The notes under the pieces are model-generated. The model was not told the origin of the DNA. It did not search any database and worked only from the letters and a program-made list of their open reading frames with translations. Of a stretch of DNA of 64,000 nucleotides, positions 9,068-18,443 are shown one piece after another. The position numbers were made by a program, and so were the translations under genes. The first letter of the stretch is position 1. Each line of letters begins with the position of its first letter. This DNA comes from Ethanoligenens sp047722935 (GTDB lineage Bacteria; Bacillota; Clostridia; Oscillospirales; Ethanoligenentaceae). The stretch lies in contig JBDNZS010000010.1 of NCBI GenBank assembly GCA_047722935.1, positions 1 through 64,000 of the forward strand, written 5' to 3'.

Positions 9068-9667
9068 TTGATTTATAGTTTAAACGGCACGCTCACCCAT
9101 ACAGAACCGGGCGTAGCCGTCATTTCGTGCGGAGGGGTTGGGTTCAAGTGCCTGACCACTTCGAATACATTGAATACGCTCCCGCCACAGGGAAAAGATA
9201 CTTTTTTATACACGCACCTAAACGTGCGGGAGGATGCACTCGACCTGTTTGGTTTTGCCACTGAGCAGGAGTTACACTGTTTTCGGTTACTCATCGGTGT
9301 ATCCGGTGTCGGGCCAAAGGCGGCGCTCTCCATTTTGTCGCAAACCACACCCGCACAGTTTGCTTTTTCCGTGGCATCAGGGGATGCCAAAGCGCTTACC
9401 CGCGCACCGGGTATCGGCAACAAGACCGCCCAGCGTATTGTGCTGGAACTGAAAGATAAAATCAGCGGCGAGCAAGCTGCCTCTTCCCTACTGGAAGGAA
9501 CACCTGCACCGGTCGTTTCCGGCGGCAATGCGGCGGAAGCTGTAAGCGCACTGGTTGTTCTCGGCTATTCCAACGCGGAAGCAATGGGGGCTGTGGGCCA
9601 ATGTGATTCTGCGCTTTCTGTGGAAGATATGATCCGGCAGGCTCTGCGTTTGCTTGCAAGAGCATAA
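9068..9667 (+). CDS. ruvA: Holliday junction DNA-binding protein RuvA
   Basis: Tetrameric protein that binds four-way junctions and loads the RuvB motor. At 199 aa it has the standard order: an N-terminal OB-fold (about 1-62), two helix-hairpin-helix motifs (LIGVSGVGPKAALSIL and RAPGIGNKTAQRIVLELKD) and a C-terminal three-helix domain (about 150-199) that touches RuvB. The start is TTG at 9068, ten bases after the ruvC stop; GGACGG upstream is a moderate ribosome site. Co-transcribed with ruvC and ruvB. Confidence 0.95.
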   Translation: MIYSLNGTLTHTEPGVAVISCGGVGFKCLTTSNTLNTLPPQGKDTFLYTHLNVREDALDLFGFATEQELHCFRLLIGVSGVGPKAALSILSQTTPAQFAFSVASGDAKALTRAPGIGNKTAQRIVLELKDKISGEQAASSLLEGTPAPVVSGGNAAEAVSALVVLGYSNAEAMGAVGQCDSALSVEDMIRQALRLLARA

Positions 9668-9713
9668 CGACAGCATTTGTGCCGTGTGCACGCATTAGAA
9701 CAAGGAATAAAAC

Positions 9714-10757
9714 ATGGAATCGGATTTTGAGAACCGCATCGTGACACCGGACTATACTGCGGAGGATGCGGAGGCAGAACAAAATTTGCGCCCCCGCACA
9801 CTGGAAGATTATACCGGGCAGGAAAAAGTCAAAGAAAATTTGAAGATTTTCATCGAAGCGGCCAAAAAACGTGGAGAAGCACTCGATCATGTGTTGCTTT
9901 ACGGCCCGCCCGGGCTGGGTAAAACCACGCTTGCGGGCGTCATCGCCAATGAAATGGGGGTGAATCTGCGCGTCACCTCCGGCCCAGCCATTGAAAAGCA
10001 GGGCGATCTGGCCGCGCTGTTGACCAACCTTGCCCCGCACGATATTTTGTTTATCGACGAGGTTCACCGCCTATCGCGCAGTGTGGAAGAAGTGCTCTAC
10101 CCGGCCATGGAAGATTACGCGCTGGACATCATCCTCGGCAAAGGTCCGTCCGCACGCTCCATACGGCTGGATTTACCGCGTTTCACACTTATAGGCGCGA
10201 CCACGCGTGCGGGGCAGCTCACTTCCCCTCTGCGCGACAGATTCGGTGTCTTAATGCGTTTGCAGCTTTATACCAGAGAGGAACTGTGCGGCATTATTAC
10301 CCGCAGTGCTGGCATTTTGCAAATTGACTGTGATCCGGAAGGCGCACTTGAGATTGCCGGGCGGGCGCGCGGCACGCCGCGTGTCGCCAACCGCCTGCTA
10401 CGGCGGGTGCGCGATTTTGCGCAGGTTATGGGAACCGGCGTTATTACGCACAAAGCTGCCAAACTGGCGCTTGACCGGCTGGAGGTTGACGCGCTGGGGT
10501 TGGATGCCACCGACCGTCGGATGCTGCGGGTGCTCATTCAGCACTACGGCGGCGGTCCGGCCGGTCTGGAAACATTGGCGGCGGCGATGGGTGAAGAGGC
10601 TGTCACGCTTGAGGATGTGTGCGAACCCTATTTAATGCAGATCGGCTTCTTGATGCGCACCCCGCGCGGACGGATGGCAACTGCGGCGGCCTATACCCAT
10701 TTGGGGATGAACCCGCCACAAACGCCGCCAGATCCGCAGCAGCAATCCTTTTTATAA
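9714..10757 (+). CDS. ruvB: Holliday junction branch-migration ATPase RuvB
   Basis: AAA+ hexameric motor that pumps DNA through the RuvA-bound junction. Length 347 aa fits the family. Walker A GPPGLGKTT, Walker B FIDEVHRL, sensor 1 in the LIGATTRAG segment, an arginine finger region around LRDRFG, and the C-terminal winged helix (LAAAMGEEAVTLEDVCEPYLMQ) are all seen. ATG 9714 has an AAGGA site. Last gene of ruvCAB; a 131-bp gap with no clear terminator separates it from glmM. Confidence 0.97.
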   Translation: MESDFENRIVTPDYTAEDAEAEQNLRPRTLEDYTGQEKVKENLKIFIEAAKKRGEALDHVLLYGPPGLGKTTLAGVIANEMGVNLRVTSGPAIEKQGDLAALLTNLAPHDILFIDEVHRLSRSVEEVLYPAMEDYALDIILGKGPSARSIRLDLPRFTLIGATTRAGQLTSPLRDRFGVLMRLQLYTREELCGIITRSAGILQIDCDPEGALEIAGRARGTPRVANRLLRRVRDFAQVMGTGVITHKAAKLALDRLEVDALGLDATDRRMLRVLIQHYGGGPAGLETLAAAMGEEAVTLEDVCEPYLMQIGFLMRTPRGRMATAAAYTHLGMNPPQTPPDPQQQSFL

Positions 10758-10888
10758 GCAAACCGTGGATTTGTAAAAAACACAGCATCTCCAGAGAAAA
10801 ACAACTGCATAGAATAAAATAAAGAATGAGCGTAACGGGCGTCGTTACCCGTCACCTTTTGATTGCTTGAAAGGCGGTACAACAAAAC

Positions 10889-12241
10889 ATGGGCAGACTT
10901 TTTGGAACCGACGGTGTGCGCGGCGTAGCCGGCACGGAACTGGACTGTGCACTTGCCATGAACCTCGGCCGCGCGGCGGCTTTGGTGTTAACGGAGGCAA
11001 TGCATCATCGACCGCGCATCCTCATCGGCACCGACACACGCGTTTCAGCGGACATGCTGGAAAGCGCCTTAGCTGCCGGGTTTTGCTCCGTAGGCGCGGA
11101 TGTTCTCCTGCTCGGCGTGGTTCCCACTCCGGCGGTAGCCTACCTGGTACAGAAATATGAGGCTGATGCGGGCGCGGTGATTTCCGCCTCGCATAATCCC
11201 ATGGAATATAACGGAATCAAGTTGTTCAACAGCGAAGGCTATAAGCTGTCGGATGAACTGGAAGAAAAAATCGAAGCCATCCTGCTGGACGGCGCAACGG
11301 TTCCTCCGCAAAAAGACGGCGACGATATTGGGCGAATTTCGCATTCCAAAGACGCTGCCGCCGATTATATCCGCCACTTGCTCGGCCTGGTGGAAACAGA
11401 TTTTTCAGGTTTACGTATCGCGGTGGATTGTGCCAACGGCGCGGCCAGTGTGACGGCTCCTTTGCTGTTTGCGGCACTTGGTGCGGAATGTGACATTCTC
11501 AGTGCCAACCCAAACGGCACCAATATCAACGACCGTTGCGGCTCTACGCATTTAGAACAGCTACAGCAGTTTGTACTGAAAAACCACTGTGATCTGGGCG
11601 TAGCGTTTGACGGAGACGCCGACCGCTGTTTGGCGGTAGATGAGACCGGTTCCATCATCGACGGCGATAAATTAATTGCTATTTTTTCTCATGACATGAA
11701 GCAACGGGGCATCCTGCCGGAGAACACTGCGGTTGTAACAGTCCTCTCTAACCTTGGTTTTTTCCGTTTTGCAGAATCAAACGGCATCCATGTGGAAACT
11801 ACAAAGGTCGGCGACCGCTATGTTCTCGAATCTATGCGCGCCCACGGCTACGCAGTTGGCGGTGAGCAGTCCGGACACATTATCTTTTTACATGACGCAA
11901 CCACCGGTGATGGCCAATTGACGGCTATTCGACTCATCAACGCGCTCAAAAATGCGGGTTGCAAGGCGTCCGAATTAGCTGCCGTCATGCCAACCTATCC
12001 GCAAGTGATGGTCAATGTGAAAGTCTGCGCTGACGGTAAGACCCGCCTTTCGGCAGACACGGCAGTTTCCGCCGCTGTTCAGAAGGCGGAAGCGGCTCTG
12101 GCCGGCGACGGTCGTGTATTGGTACGCGCTTCCGGCACCGAGCCGCTCATCCGCGTGATGGTAGAGGGCAAGGATATCCACACAATCGAAAAACTGGCAG
12201 GCAGCATCGCCGACATTGTCAAGATCCGAATGGGGGCATAG
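10889..12241 (+). CDS. glmM: Phosphoglucosamine mutase GlmM
   Basis: Converts glucosamine-6-phosphate to glucosamine-1-phosphate on the way to UDP-GlcNAc for peptidoglycan. Length 450 aa is typical. Hallmarks of the alpha-D-phosphohexomutase family: N-terminal FGTDGVRG, the phosphoserine loop SASHNPMEYNG (the Ser near residue 100), the metal-binding DGDADRC loop, and the C-terminal phosphate-binding RASGTEPLIRVMVE. ATG with an AAAGGCGG site. It is followed after 5 bp by a methyltransferase gene. The leader (10758-10888) has a small GTAACG/CGTTAC hairpin and no gene. Confidence 0.96.
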   Translation: MGRLFGTDGVRGVAGTELDCALAMNLGRAAALVLTEAMHHRPRILIGTDTRVSADMLESALAAGFCSVGADVLLLGVVPTPAVAYLVQKYEADAGAVISASHNPMEYNGIKLFNSEGYKLSDELEEKIEAILLDGATVPPQKDGDDIGRISHSKDAAADYIRHLLGLVETDFSGLRIAVDCANGAASVTAPLLFAALGAECDILSANPNGTNINDRCGSTHLEQLQQFVLKNHCDLGVAFDGDADRCLAVDETGSIIDGDKLIAIFSHDMKQRGILPENTAVVTVLSNLGFFRFAESNGIHVETTKVGDRYVLESMRAHGYAVGGEQSGHIIFLHDATTGDGQLTAIRLINALKNAGCKASELAAVMPTYPQVMVNVKVCADGKTRLSADTAVSAAVQKAEAALAGDGRVLVRASGTEPLIRVMVEGKDIHTIEKLAGSIADIVKIRMGA

Positions 12242-12246
12242 ACAAC

Positions 12247-13104
12247 ATGCGTGTAGCCGATGGCTGGAAAGAATACACGGTATTGGACACCTCGGACGGA
12301 GAAAAGTTGGAACGTTGGGCAGACTATACCTTGATCCGTCCTGACCCACAGGTCATTTGGAACACCCCGCGCGGCGACGCATGGCGCCATGCAGACGGAC
12401 ATTATCACCGTTCCAAGGCGGGTGGCGGATACTGGGAAGCCAATCTGCCTGATCAGTGGCAGATCTCGTATGGCGACCTGAAGTTCCTGCTCAAGCCGAT
12501 GGGCTTCAAACACACTGGGCTGTTTCCCGAACAGGCCGTGAACTGGGAGTGGATGCGCCAAACCATTCAACATGCCGGACGGCCCATCAAGGTTCTCAAC
12601 CTGTTTGCCTATACCGGCGGCGCGACAGTGGCTTGCGCTGCCGCAGGTGCGCAGGTGACCCATGTGGATGCGGCAAAAGGCATGGTCGCGTGGGCTAAAG
12701 AGAACGCCGCACTTTCCGGGTTGACAGATAAGCCAGTTCGCTATCTTGTGGATGACTGCGGCAAATTTGTCGCCCGTGAAATACGGCGCGGCAACCGGTA
12801 CGATGCCATCTTGATGGACCCGCCGTCCTACGGACGCGGCCCCGGGGGCGAAATCTGGAAACTGGAACAGACGCTTTTTGATCTACTCAAACAAACAGCA
12901 GAGCTGCTCTCGGACAACCCCCTCTTTTTCCTGCTAAACTCCTACACCACCGGCCTGTCGCCCTCGGTCATGGCGTATATGCTGGGGGTTACAGCGGCCA
13001 AAGGACGCGGCGGGCGGCTGGAAGCTGACGAAATCGGTTTGCCGGTACAGGAAAGCGGACTGGTACTCCCCTGCGGTGCGACCGCGCTTCTCTCCTTTGC
13101 ATAA
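12247..13104 (+). CDS. Class I SAM-dependent methyltransferase (RlmI/RlmK-like)
   Basis: Probable RNA methyltransferase of 285 aa related to the catalytic half of the RlmI/RlmK group (COG1092), which makes 5-methylcytosine or 7-methylguanine in 23S rRNA. The SAM-binding motif I reads LNLFAYTGGATVACAAAG, an acidic motif II follows (THVDAAKGMVAWAKEN), and the catalytic motif is MDPPSYGRG. The PUA domain of full-length RlmI is not present. It lies 5 bp after glmM, so it is probably in the same transcript, with no obvious functional tie. Target not known. Confidence 0.82.
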   Translation: MRVADGWKEYTVLDTSDGEKLERWADYTLIRPDPQVIWNTPRGDAWRHADGHYHRSKAGGGYWEANLPDQWQISYGDLKFLLKPMGFKHTGLFPEQAVNWEWMRQTIQHAGRPIKVLNLFAYTGGATVACAAAGAQVTHVDAAKGMVAWAKENAALSGLTDKPVRYLVDDCGKFVAREIRRGNRYDAILMDPPSYGRGPGGEIWKLEQTLFDLLKQTAELLSDNPLFFLLNSYTTGLSPSVMAYMLGVTAAKGRGGRLEADEIGLPVQESGLVLPCGATALLSFA

Positions 13105-13146
13105 CGCGACCATACACGAAAACAGCGCAAAGGCGGTGCATCCGAT

Positions 13147-14019
13147 ATGGAAAACATCATAGACGTTCAAAATATTTCTTATTCTTATCCAGTCGATGAG
13201 ACACGGCGTGTGCAAGCCCTGCATAATATCAGCTTGCAAGTGCCGAGGGGCCAATTCCTTGCCATCCTTGGGCACAACGGGTCCGGAAAATCCACTTTGT
13301 CCAAACATTTCAACGCCATTTTGCTGCCGGAGTCCGGCGAAGTGCGCGCCATGGGTATTGATACGCGGGATGAAGCACATCTGTACGATATCCGCCGACA
13401 CATCGGCATGGTATTCCAAAACCCTGACAACCAGATTGTCGCCACCATTGTGGAAGAAGATGTGGCGTTTGCATTGGAAAATATGGGCGTGCCGACAGCG
13501 GAAATCCGCCGCCGGGTGGACGAAGCGCTAAAAGCCGTCGGCATGTATGATTTTCGCAAGCGTCCGCCACACCATCTGTCCGGCGGGCAGAAGCAACGGG
13601 TCGCTATCGCCGGTGTACTGGCGATGCAGCCGGACTGCATTGTGCTGGATGAGCCAACCGCCATGCTGGACCCGCGTGGACGACGGGAAGTACTCGCCAC
13701 TTTGCAGAATTTGCACGCACAGGGTGTGACCGTAGTGCTCATCACCCACTTTATGGATGAAGCGGTGCAGACCGATCGTGTGGTCGTGATGGAGCGCGGA
13801 GACATCATTCTCGACGGCGCGCCCAGAGAGGTCTTCAGCAACATTTCCCTGCTTCAGTCGGTCGGGCTGGATGTGCCGCAGACTGCCGAGTTGTCACATG
13901 AACTGGAAAAATGCGGCATAAAGCTGCCTCGGGGGCTTCTTACCGTCAACGAACTTGCCGACGCGCTCGCCGGCTTGCTGGAGGGATCGCATTGCCCATC
14001 ATCCAAATCGAACATGTAA
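13147..14019 (+). CDS. ecfA1: ECF transporter ATPase EcfA1
   Basis: One of the two ATPases of the energy-coupling factor module that powers uptake of vitamins and metals through exchangeable S components. 290 aa. Walker A GHNGSGKST, Q-loop FQNPDNQIV, signature LSGGQKQRVAIAG, Walker B IVLDEPTAMLD and H-loop VVLITHF are all present. The C-terminal extension ends in a short EcfA-type helix that meets its partner. Its 3' end overlaps ecfA2 by 28 bases, indicating translational coupling. Order ecfA1-ecfA2-ecfT-truA is the standard Bacillota order, but the usual ribosomal-protein neighbours (rplQ, rplM, rpsI) are absent. Confidence 0.95.
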   Translation: MENIIDVQNISYSYPVDETRRVQALHNISLQVPRGQFLAILGHNGSGKSTLSKHFNAILLPESGEVRAMGIDTRDEAHLYDIRRHIGMVFQNPDNQIVATIVEEDVAFALENMGVPTAEIRRRVDEALKAVGMYDFRKRPPHHLSGGQKQRVAIAGVLAMQPDCIVLDEPTAMLDPRGRREVLATLQNLHAQGVTVVLITHFMDEAVQTDRVVVMERGDIILDGAPREVFSNISLLQSVGLDVPQTAELSHELEKCGIKLPRGLLTVNELADALAGLLEGSHCPSSKSNM

Positions 14020-14852
14020 CCTACAAATACGGCACCGGTACCCCATTTGAACAGACCGCCCTGGACGATGTTACCCTTTGCATGGAAAAAGGGGAATTCA
14101 TCGGCGTAATCGGGCACACCGGTTCCGGCAAATCGACGCTGCTCCAGCACCTTAACGGTCTGCTCAAACCCACCAGCGGCCGTGTACTCATTGACGGGCA
14201 GGATATCTGGGATAAAAATTCCAACAAACGCGCTTTACGCTTTAAAGTTGGTTTGGTGTTCCAATATCCGGAATATCAGCTGTTTGAAGAGACCGTTTAC
14301 AAAGACATTGCATTCGGCCCCCGCAACATGGGGCTGGATGAAGCGGAAATTGATGCACGCGTTCGGGAAGCGGCATCCTTTGTCGGCGTGGAACCCGGAT
14401 GGCTGGAACAATCCCCCTTTGCCCTTTCCGGCGGACAAAAACGCCGCGTTGCCATCGCCGGTGTGCTGGCCATGCGCCCCAGTGTGCTAATTTTGGACGA
14501 ACCTGCCGCCGGTCTGGACCCACGCGGTCGTGAATCCATCTTGGAACGCATTCGCGATTACCAGCGCAAACAGGGCAACACAGTGTTGCTTGTTTCCCAC
14601 AGTATGGAAGACATCGCCCGGCTGGCCACCCGCGTGCTGGTGATGGATAAAGGCAAAGCCATCCTGTATGATACTGTCCCCGCCACCTTCGCCCGTTCGC
14701 GCGAACTCTTGGAAATGGGACTGGACGTACCACAGATCACCCGCGTATTCCTGCGCCTGAAAGAGCTGGGGTATCCGGTACGGGATACCGTCTATACGGT
14801 AGAACAGGGCAAGACAGAAATCCTGCGGGTACTTAAGGAGGCGCGTAGATGA
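13992..14852 (+). CDS. ecfA2: ECF transporter ATPase EcfA2
   Basis: Second ATPase of the ECF module; forms a heterodimer with EcfA1 and drives EcfT. Walker A GHTGSGKST, Q-loop FQYPEYQLF, signature LSGGQKRRVAIAG, Walker B LILDEPAAGLD and H-loop VLLVSHS are seen. I choose the TTG at 13992 (LPIIQIEHVTYKYG), because GGAGGG lies 6 nt before it and the protein then begins like its relatives, giving 286 aa; an ATG at 13911 would add 27 residues read out of frame within ecfA1. Its stop overlaps the ecfT start as ATGA. Confidence 0.95.
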   Translation: MPIIQIEHVTYKYGTGTPFEQTALDDVTLCMEKGEFIGVIGHTGSGKSTLLQHLNGLLKPTSGRVLIDGQDIWDKNSNKRALRFKVGLVFQYPEYQLFEETVYKDIAFGPRNMGLDEAEIDARVREAASFVGVEPGWLEQSPFALSGGQKRRVAIAGVLAMRPSVLILDEPAAGLDPRGRESILERIRDYQRKQGNTVLLVSHSMEDIARLATRVLVMDKGKAILYDTVPATFARSRELLEMGLDVPQITRVFLRLKELGYPVRDTVYTVEQGKTEILRVLKEARR

Positions 14853-15661
14853 TACGGGACATCACCATTGGGCAGTATTTTCCCGGCGAATCGGTCGTGC
14901 ACCGAATGGACCCGCGCATGAAAATCCTGCTGTCGTTATTCTATATGGCCACGCTGTTCACGGCGCAGAGCGCTGTCGGGTTGGCAATCGCCGCCGTGTT
15001 TATCCTGGTGGTCACAGCACTGGCACATATTCCACTTAAAATGCTGCTCAACGGTATCAAGCCGCTTGTAATTGTTATCCTGATTGCCGGGGTTGTCAAC
15101 ATGTTTTATGTGCCGGGTCATGCCTTGGCGCATATTTGGATTTTCACCCTCACGCGTGAGGGCATTGCTACGGCTGCCTTTATGTCTGCCCGGGTTATTT
15201 TTCTCATCATCGGTGCATCCATGCTGACTTACACCACGTCACCCATTCTGCTGACCGACGGTTTGGAGGTCATGCTGGCCCCGCTTGCCAAAATCAAGCT
15301 GCCGGTGCATGAACTATCCATGATGATGACCATTGCCCTGCGGTTTATTCCCACCCTGACTGAAGAAACAGAAAAAATCATGCAGGCCCAAAAGGCACGC
15401 GGTGCGGATTTTGAAAGCGGGAATCTGCTGCGGCGTGTTAAGGCACTGCTGCCTATTCTCATTCCGCTGTTCGTGTCGGCGTTCCGGCGGGCAGACGAGT
15501 TGGCGCTGGCGATGGACTGCCGCTGTTATCAAGGCGGTCAGGGCCGCACCCGCCTGCATATTCTGCGCTTTACCGGGAGGGATTACGCAGCGGCGGTCGT
15601 CACCACTCTGCTGTTCGGCTGTGTACTGTATCTGAACTTTATCCTGCCGCATATCATTTGA
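14849..15661 (+). CDS. ecfT: ECF transporter transmembrane scaffold EcfT
   Basis: Membrane subunit that links the EcfA1A2 ATPases to substrate-binding S components. 270 aa, with about five to six hydrophobic helices and the two cytoplasmic coupling-helix motifs around AQKARGADF (A-R-G type) and ALAMDCRCYQGG near the end. ATG in an ATGA overlap with ecfA2 and AAGGAGG upstream. No S component is encoded in the window, so this is likely the shared group II module serving scattered S proteins. Confidence 0.95.
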   Translation: MIRDITIGQYFPGESVVHRMDPRMKILLSLFYMATLFTAQSAVGLAIAAVFILVVTALAHIPLKMLLNGIKPLVIVILIAGVVNMFYVPGHALAHIWIFTLTREGIATAAFMSARVIFLIIGASMLTYTTSPILLTDGLEVMLAPLAKIKLPVHELSMMMTIALRFIPTLTEETEKIMQAQKARGADFESGNLLRRVKALLPILIPLFVSAFRRADELALAMDCRCYQGGQGRTRLHILRFTGRDYAAAVVTTLLFGCVLYLNFILPHII

Positions 15662-15698
15662 CCGATTCCGGCAACATTTGAAAAAAGGAGGGCGGGCG

Positions 15699-16445
15699 AT
15701 GCGCAATCTGCTGTTATACTTGCGTTTTGACGGCACGGCCTACCACGGCTGGCAAGTACAGAAAAACAGTGTGACCGTGCAGCAGACCTTGCAGGATGCA
15801 TTGGAAACCATCCTGCGTCAGCGGCCTCCGGTGACCGGTTGCAGCCGCACCGACGCAGGGGTGCACGCCCGCTCTTATGCCTGCAATTTTCACACGGAAC
15901 ATACCATTCCCTCTGAGAATCTTGTCCGTGCACTCAATGCCTGTCTGCCGGGTGATATCGCGGTTCTGTCTTGCAGGGAAGTCCCCTCCTCTTTCCATGC
16001 GCGTTACAGTGCGCTTGAAAAAGAGTATCTGTATCAAATCTGGAACGCACCGGTACGTGATCCGTTTCAGCGCGGGCGGATGCTGCATGTCCCCTGCCCG
16101 CTTGATGATGCCGCCATGGATAAAGCTGCTCGTTATTTTCTTGGTCGGCATGATTTTGCATCGTTCCGTGCGGCGGGCAGTTCTGTGACCGACACCGTGC
16201 GCACTATCTCCTGCTCGCAGGTACGGCGGGAAAAAGAACAAGTGTTTTTTCGTGTGCGCGGCAATGGATTTCTGTACAACATGGTGCGTATTATGGTTGG
16301 AACATTGCTATATACCGCACAAGGCAAACTCCAGCCCGTGGATATTCCTGCTGTGATCGATTCGCTTGACCGCGCTGCGGCAGGACCGACTGCGCCGGCC
16401 CACGGGCTTTACCTCAACCGTATACTGTACGATGAAGCAACATGA
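15699..16445 (+). CDS. truA: tRNA pseudouridine(38-40) synthase TruA
   Basis: Isomerises uridine to pseudouridine at positions 38-40 in the anticodon arm of tRNAs. Catalytic Asp52 lies in GCSRTDAGVHAR; the FLYNMVRIMVGTLL motif is also typical. ATG 15699 follows GGAGGG with a 6-nt gap and gives 248 aa, the usual length; a TTG 21 bases upstream is less likely. It lies 37 bp after ecfT, an arrangement widely kept in Bacillota. Confidence 0.96.
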   Translation: MRNLLLYLRFDGTAYHGWQVQKNSVTVQQTLQDALETILRQRPPVTGCSRTDAGVHARSYACNFHTEHTIPSENLVRALNACLPGDIAVLSCREVPSSFHARYSALEKEYLYQIWNAPVRDPFQRGRMLHVPCPLDDAAMDKAARYFLGRHDFASFRAAGSSVTDTVRTISCSQVRREKEQVFFRVRGNGFLYNMVRIMVGTLLYTAQGKLQPVDIPAVIDSLDRAAAGPTAPAHGLYLNRILYDEAT

Positions 16446-16482
16446 CCGACAGCATAAATAGCGCGAGCCCACTGCAATATGG

Positions 16483-16488
16483 TATACT
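16483..16488 (+). promoter_or_regulatory. Possible extended -10 element before the DUF5711-like gene
   Basis: TG-G-TATACT at 16480-16488 resembles an extended -10, but no good -35 is seen. It would start transcription about 45 nt before the GTG at 16538. Confidence 0.3.
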
Positions 16489-16537
16489 ATAGATACGGGT
16501 GCGACATGACGCCGGCGCCAAAACGGGAGGACAGGAC

Positions 16538-17749
16538 GTGAAAACTACTGACGACAAATATGAAAACACGGTAACCGACCGGTTGGTTTTCTATAAAGAC
16601 CTGCGTGAGGCGCGCCGCCGCCATATTACACGGCGGCGGCGGCGGGTTCTCTTGTTTCTGGTCGCGCTGATTCTCGCGTTGTTGATTTATGTCAACTGGG
16701 ATAATATTTTCCCAGCGGAAGCAACCGAGGCCATTCAAAATTTCTTCACCAGTTCTTCTTCCAACCGTTTTCCCGTCAGCCTGCCCAGCGGCGATTTCAA
16801 AGGCGCTGCCGCTATGGGTAACAACCTTGGTGTCTTGACCGACACAGCTTTCTTCCTGTATTCCAGTGCTGGAACGCAGCTCGCCTGGCGTCAGCACGGT
16901 ATGAATAACCCGCAAATTTCCGCTTCCGGTGGACGGTCACTGCTCTATGACCGGGGCGGAAAACAATTTCGGGTAGAACGGCGCTTTGACGAGCCTGTCT
17001 CTGCAAATGCTTCCAATCCCATCGTTTCGGGCAGCATGGGGGCAACCGGGAATTTTGCTCTTGTGAGTGAGTCCAGTGCGTATCTGGGCGAGCTGACGGT
17101 CTATGATGCACAAGGAAAATCCATTTTTCATTGGTACGATACAGCAGGTCGCATCCTGTGTGCGGCGCTCAGCCCCGACGGCTCATCGGTTGCCGCTATT
17201 GAGATTGGCGCCCAGAATGGCGGCATTTCCTCCACTGTAGATGTGTTTCGTCTGGGAAGCACAAAGCCGGTGAGTAAAAAGCGTGTGGACGGTACGTTGC
17301 TGTTTTCTATACAGTATAACAGCAACGGGCGTATCACCGCGGTAGGCGATAACCAGACCCTGTACTTAGACGGCAGCGGTAAACAGACTGGAAGTTATGC
17401 CTATGGAACCAGGCAACTTTCTTGTTATAGTAACAGCGGTGGTTCCACAGTGCTGGTTTTCAATCATTATGAAAATGAAACCGCCGCTTCTCTTCTGGTG
17501 CCTCTAATCGCGGGTGATCAGGTTCTCTCTGCCAAACCCGTCAGCATTACGGATAACATTGACTCGGTTTACGCAGGTCAATCCGGCATTGTTGCACTTT
17601 CTTCCAACCTTATCTGGATGGGAGACGCTAATGGCAAGCCAATCTCTGTGACAAATGCCGCCGGTGATAAATTGGCCGCTGTGATGCAGAAAAACAATGA
17701 TTTTATTTTTGGACTGCAAAACATTTACCATTATCCGGTTAAAAAATGA
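16538..17749 (+). CDS. Membrane-anchored beta-propeller-like protein (DUF5711-like)
   Basis: 403-aa protein of unknown function. Residues about 1-40 are highly charged (a run of Arg before the membrane), one hydrophobic helix follows (VLLFLVALILALLIYV, about 40-57), and the rest is predicted to be outside the cell. The outer part is rich in short repeated beta segments with SPDGSSVAAI-type turns and looks like a WD40/propeller fold; this matches the clostridial DUF5711 group, as I recall it. GTG 16538 has GGGAGG 7 nt upstream; an in-frame ATG at 16499 is in a poor context. It is followed closely by cvpA, suggesting an envelope role. The fold assignment is inference. Confidence 0.7.
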   Translation: MKTTDDKYENTVTDRLVFYKDLREARRRHITRRRRRVLLFLVALILALLIYVNWDNIFPAEATEAIQNFFTSSSSNRFPVSLPSGDFKGAAAMGNNLGVLTDTAFFLYSSAGTQLAWRQHGMNNPQISASGGRSLLYDRGGKQFRVERRFDEPVSANASNPIVSGSMGATGNFALVSESSAYLGELTVYDAQGKSIFHWYDTAGRILCAALSPDGSSVAAIEIGAQNGGISSTVDVFRLGSTKPVSKKRVDGTLLFSIQYNSNGRITAVGDNQTLYLDGSGKQTGSYAYGTRQLSCYSNSGGSTVLVFNHYENETAASLLVPLIAGDQVLSAKPVSITDNIDSVYAGQSGIVALSSNLIWMGDANGKPISVTNAAGDKLAAVMQKNNDFIFGLQNIYHYPVKK

Positions 17750-17780
17750 CTTGTATCATCCCGCTGCGAAAGGATTTTTT

Positions 17781-18443
17781 ATGAGCGTTCTGCTGGACGT
17801 GCTCACTGTGTTGATTATCTTAGCAACCATTTGGCTATCCTACAGGAGGGGCTTTCTGTACACAGTCATTGGGCTTGTTGGGTATGTATTGGCTGTTTTC
17901 GCTGCCATAGCGCTCAGCGTGCCTCTCGGTTCCTGGATTTACACCCATCTGTTGCAAAATATTATGCTTGCACATGTGAAAAATTATCTTGCCGGACATA
18001 CGCTGTCTTCTTTAACAGAACAATTCGGCCAGTCCATCCAGCAATTCGCCCCGGGGCTGAATCTGAACAGCTTGTTTCAGCAGAGAACCGGGCAACTGGA
18101 AAACGCGGCCATGCAAGCCGTAATACAGCCGATAGGCATGTCCATCGGGCGCGGGATTGCATTTATCATCCTGTTCTTTTTGTTCATAACGGCCGTGCAT
18201 ATTTTTGAGAACTTATCTTTAGGAATTTCCCGCGTACCCGTCCTCGGCGCACTTAACCGGATCGGAGGCGCTGTCCTTGGCATCGTGAAGGCATTCTTGA
18301 TGCTATTCGTGATCTGCACCCTGATTTCCGCACTGTTACCCATACTGAATGTCTCCAATTTTCCCATTACAACTGCTGTGATCGATCAAACCTCCGTTTT
18401 TAAATATTTCTATCAGTCAAATCCCTTTGCAAAAATATTGTGA
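17781..18443 (+). CDS. CvpA family membrane protein
   Basis: 220-aa membrane protein of the CvpA family, named for colicin V production in E. coli and of uncertain function. Helices are seen at about 5-25, 28-50, 115-140 and 155-185, with an N-terminal LLDVLTVLIILATIWLSYRRGF pattern typical for the family and a glycine-rich last helix (RIGGAVLGIVKAFLMLF). ATG 17781 has AAAGGA 6 nt before it; the upstream in-frame ATG lies inside the previous gene. It is 31 bp after the DUF5711-like gene, likely the same transcript. Confidence 0.8.
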   Translation: MSVLLDVLTVLIILATIWLSYRRGFLYTVIGLVGYVLAVFAAIALSVPLGSWIYTHLLQNIMLAHVKNYLAGHTLSSLTEQFGQSIQQFAPGLNLNSLFQQRTGQLENAAMQAVIQPIGMSIGRGIAFIILFFLFITAVHIFENLSLGISRVPVLGALNRIGGAVLGIVKAFLMLFVICTLISALLPILNVSNFPITTAVIDQTSVFKYFYQSNPFAKIL

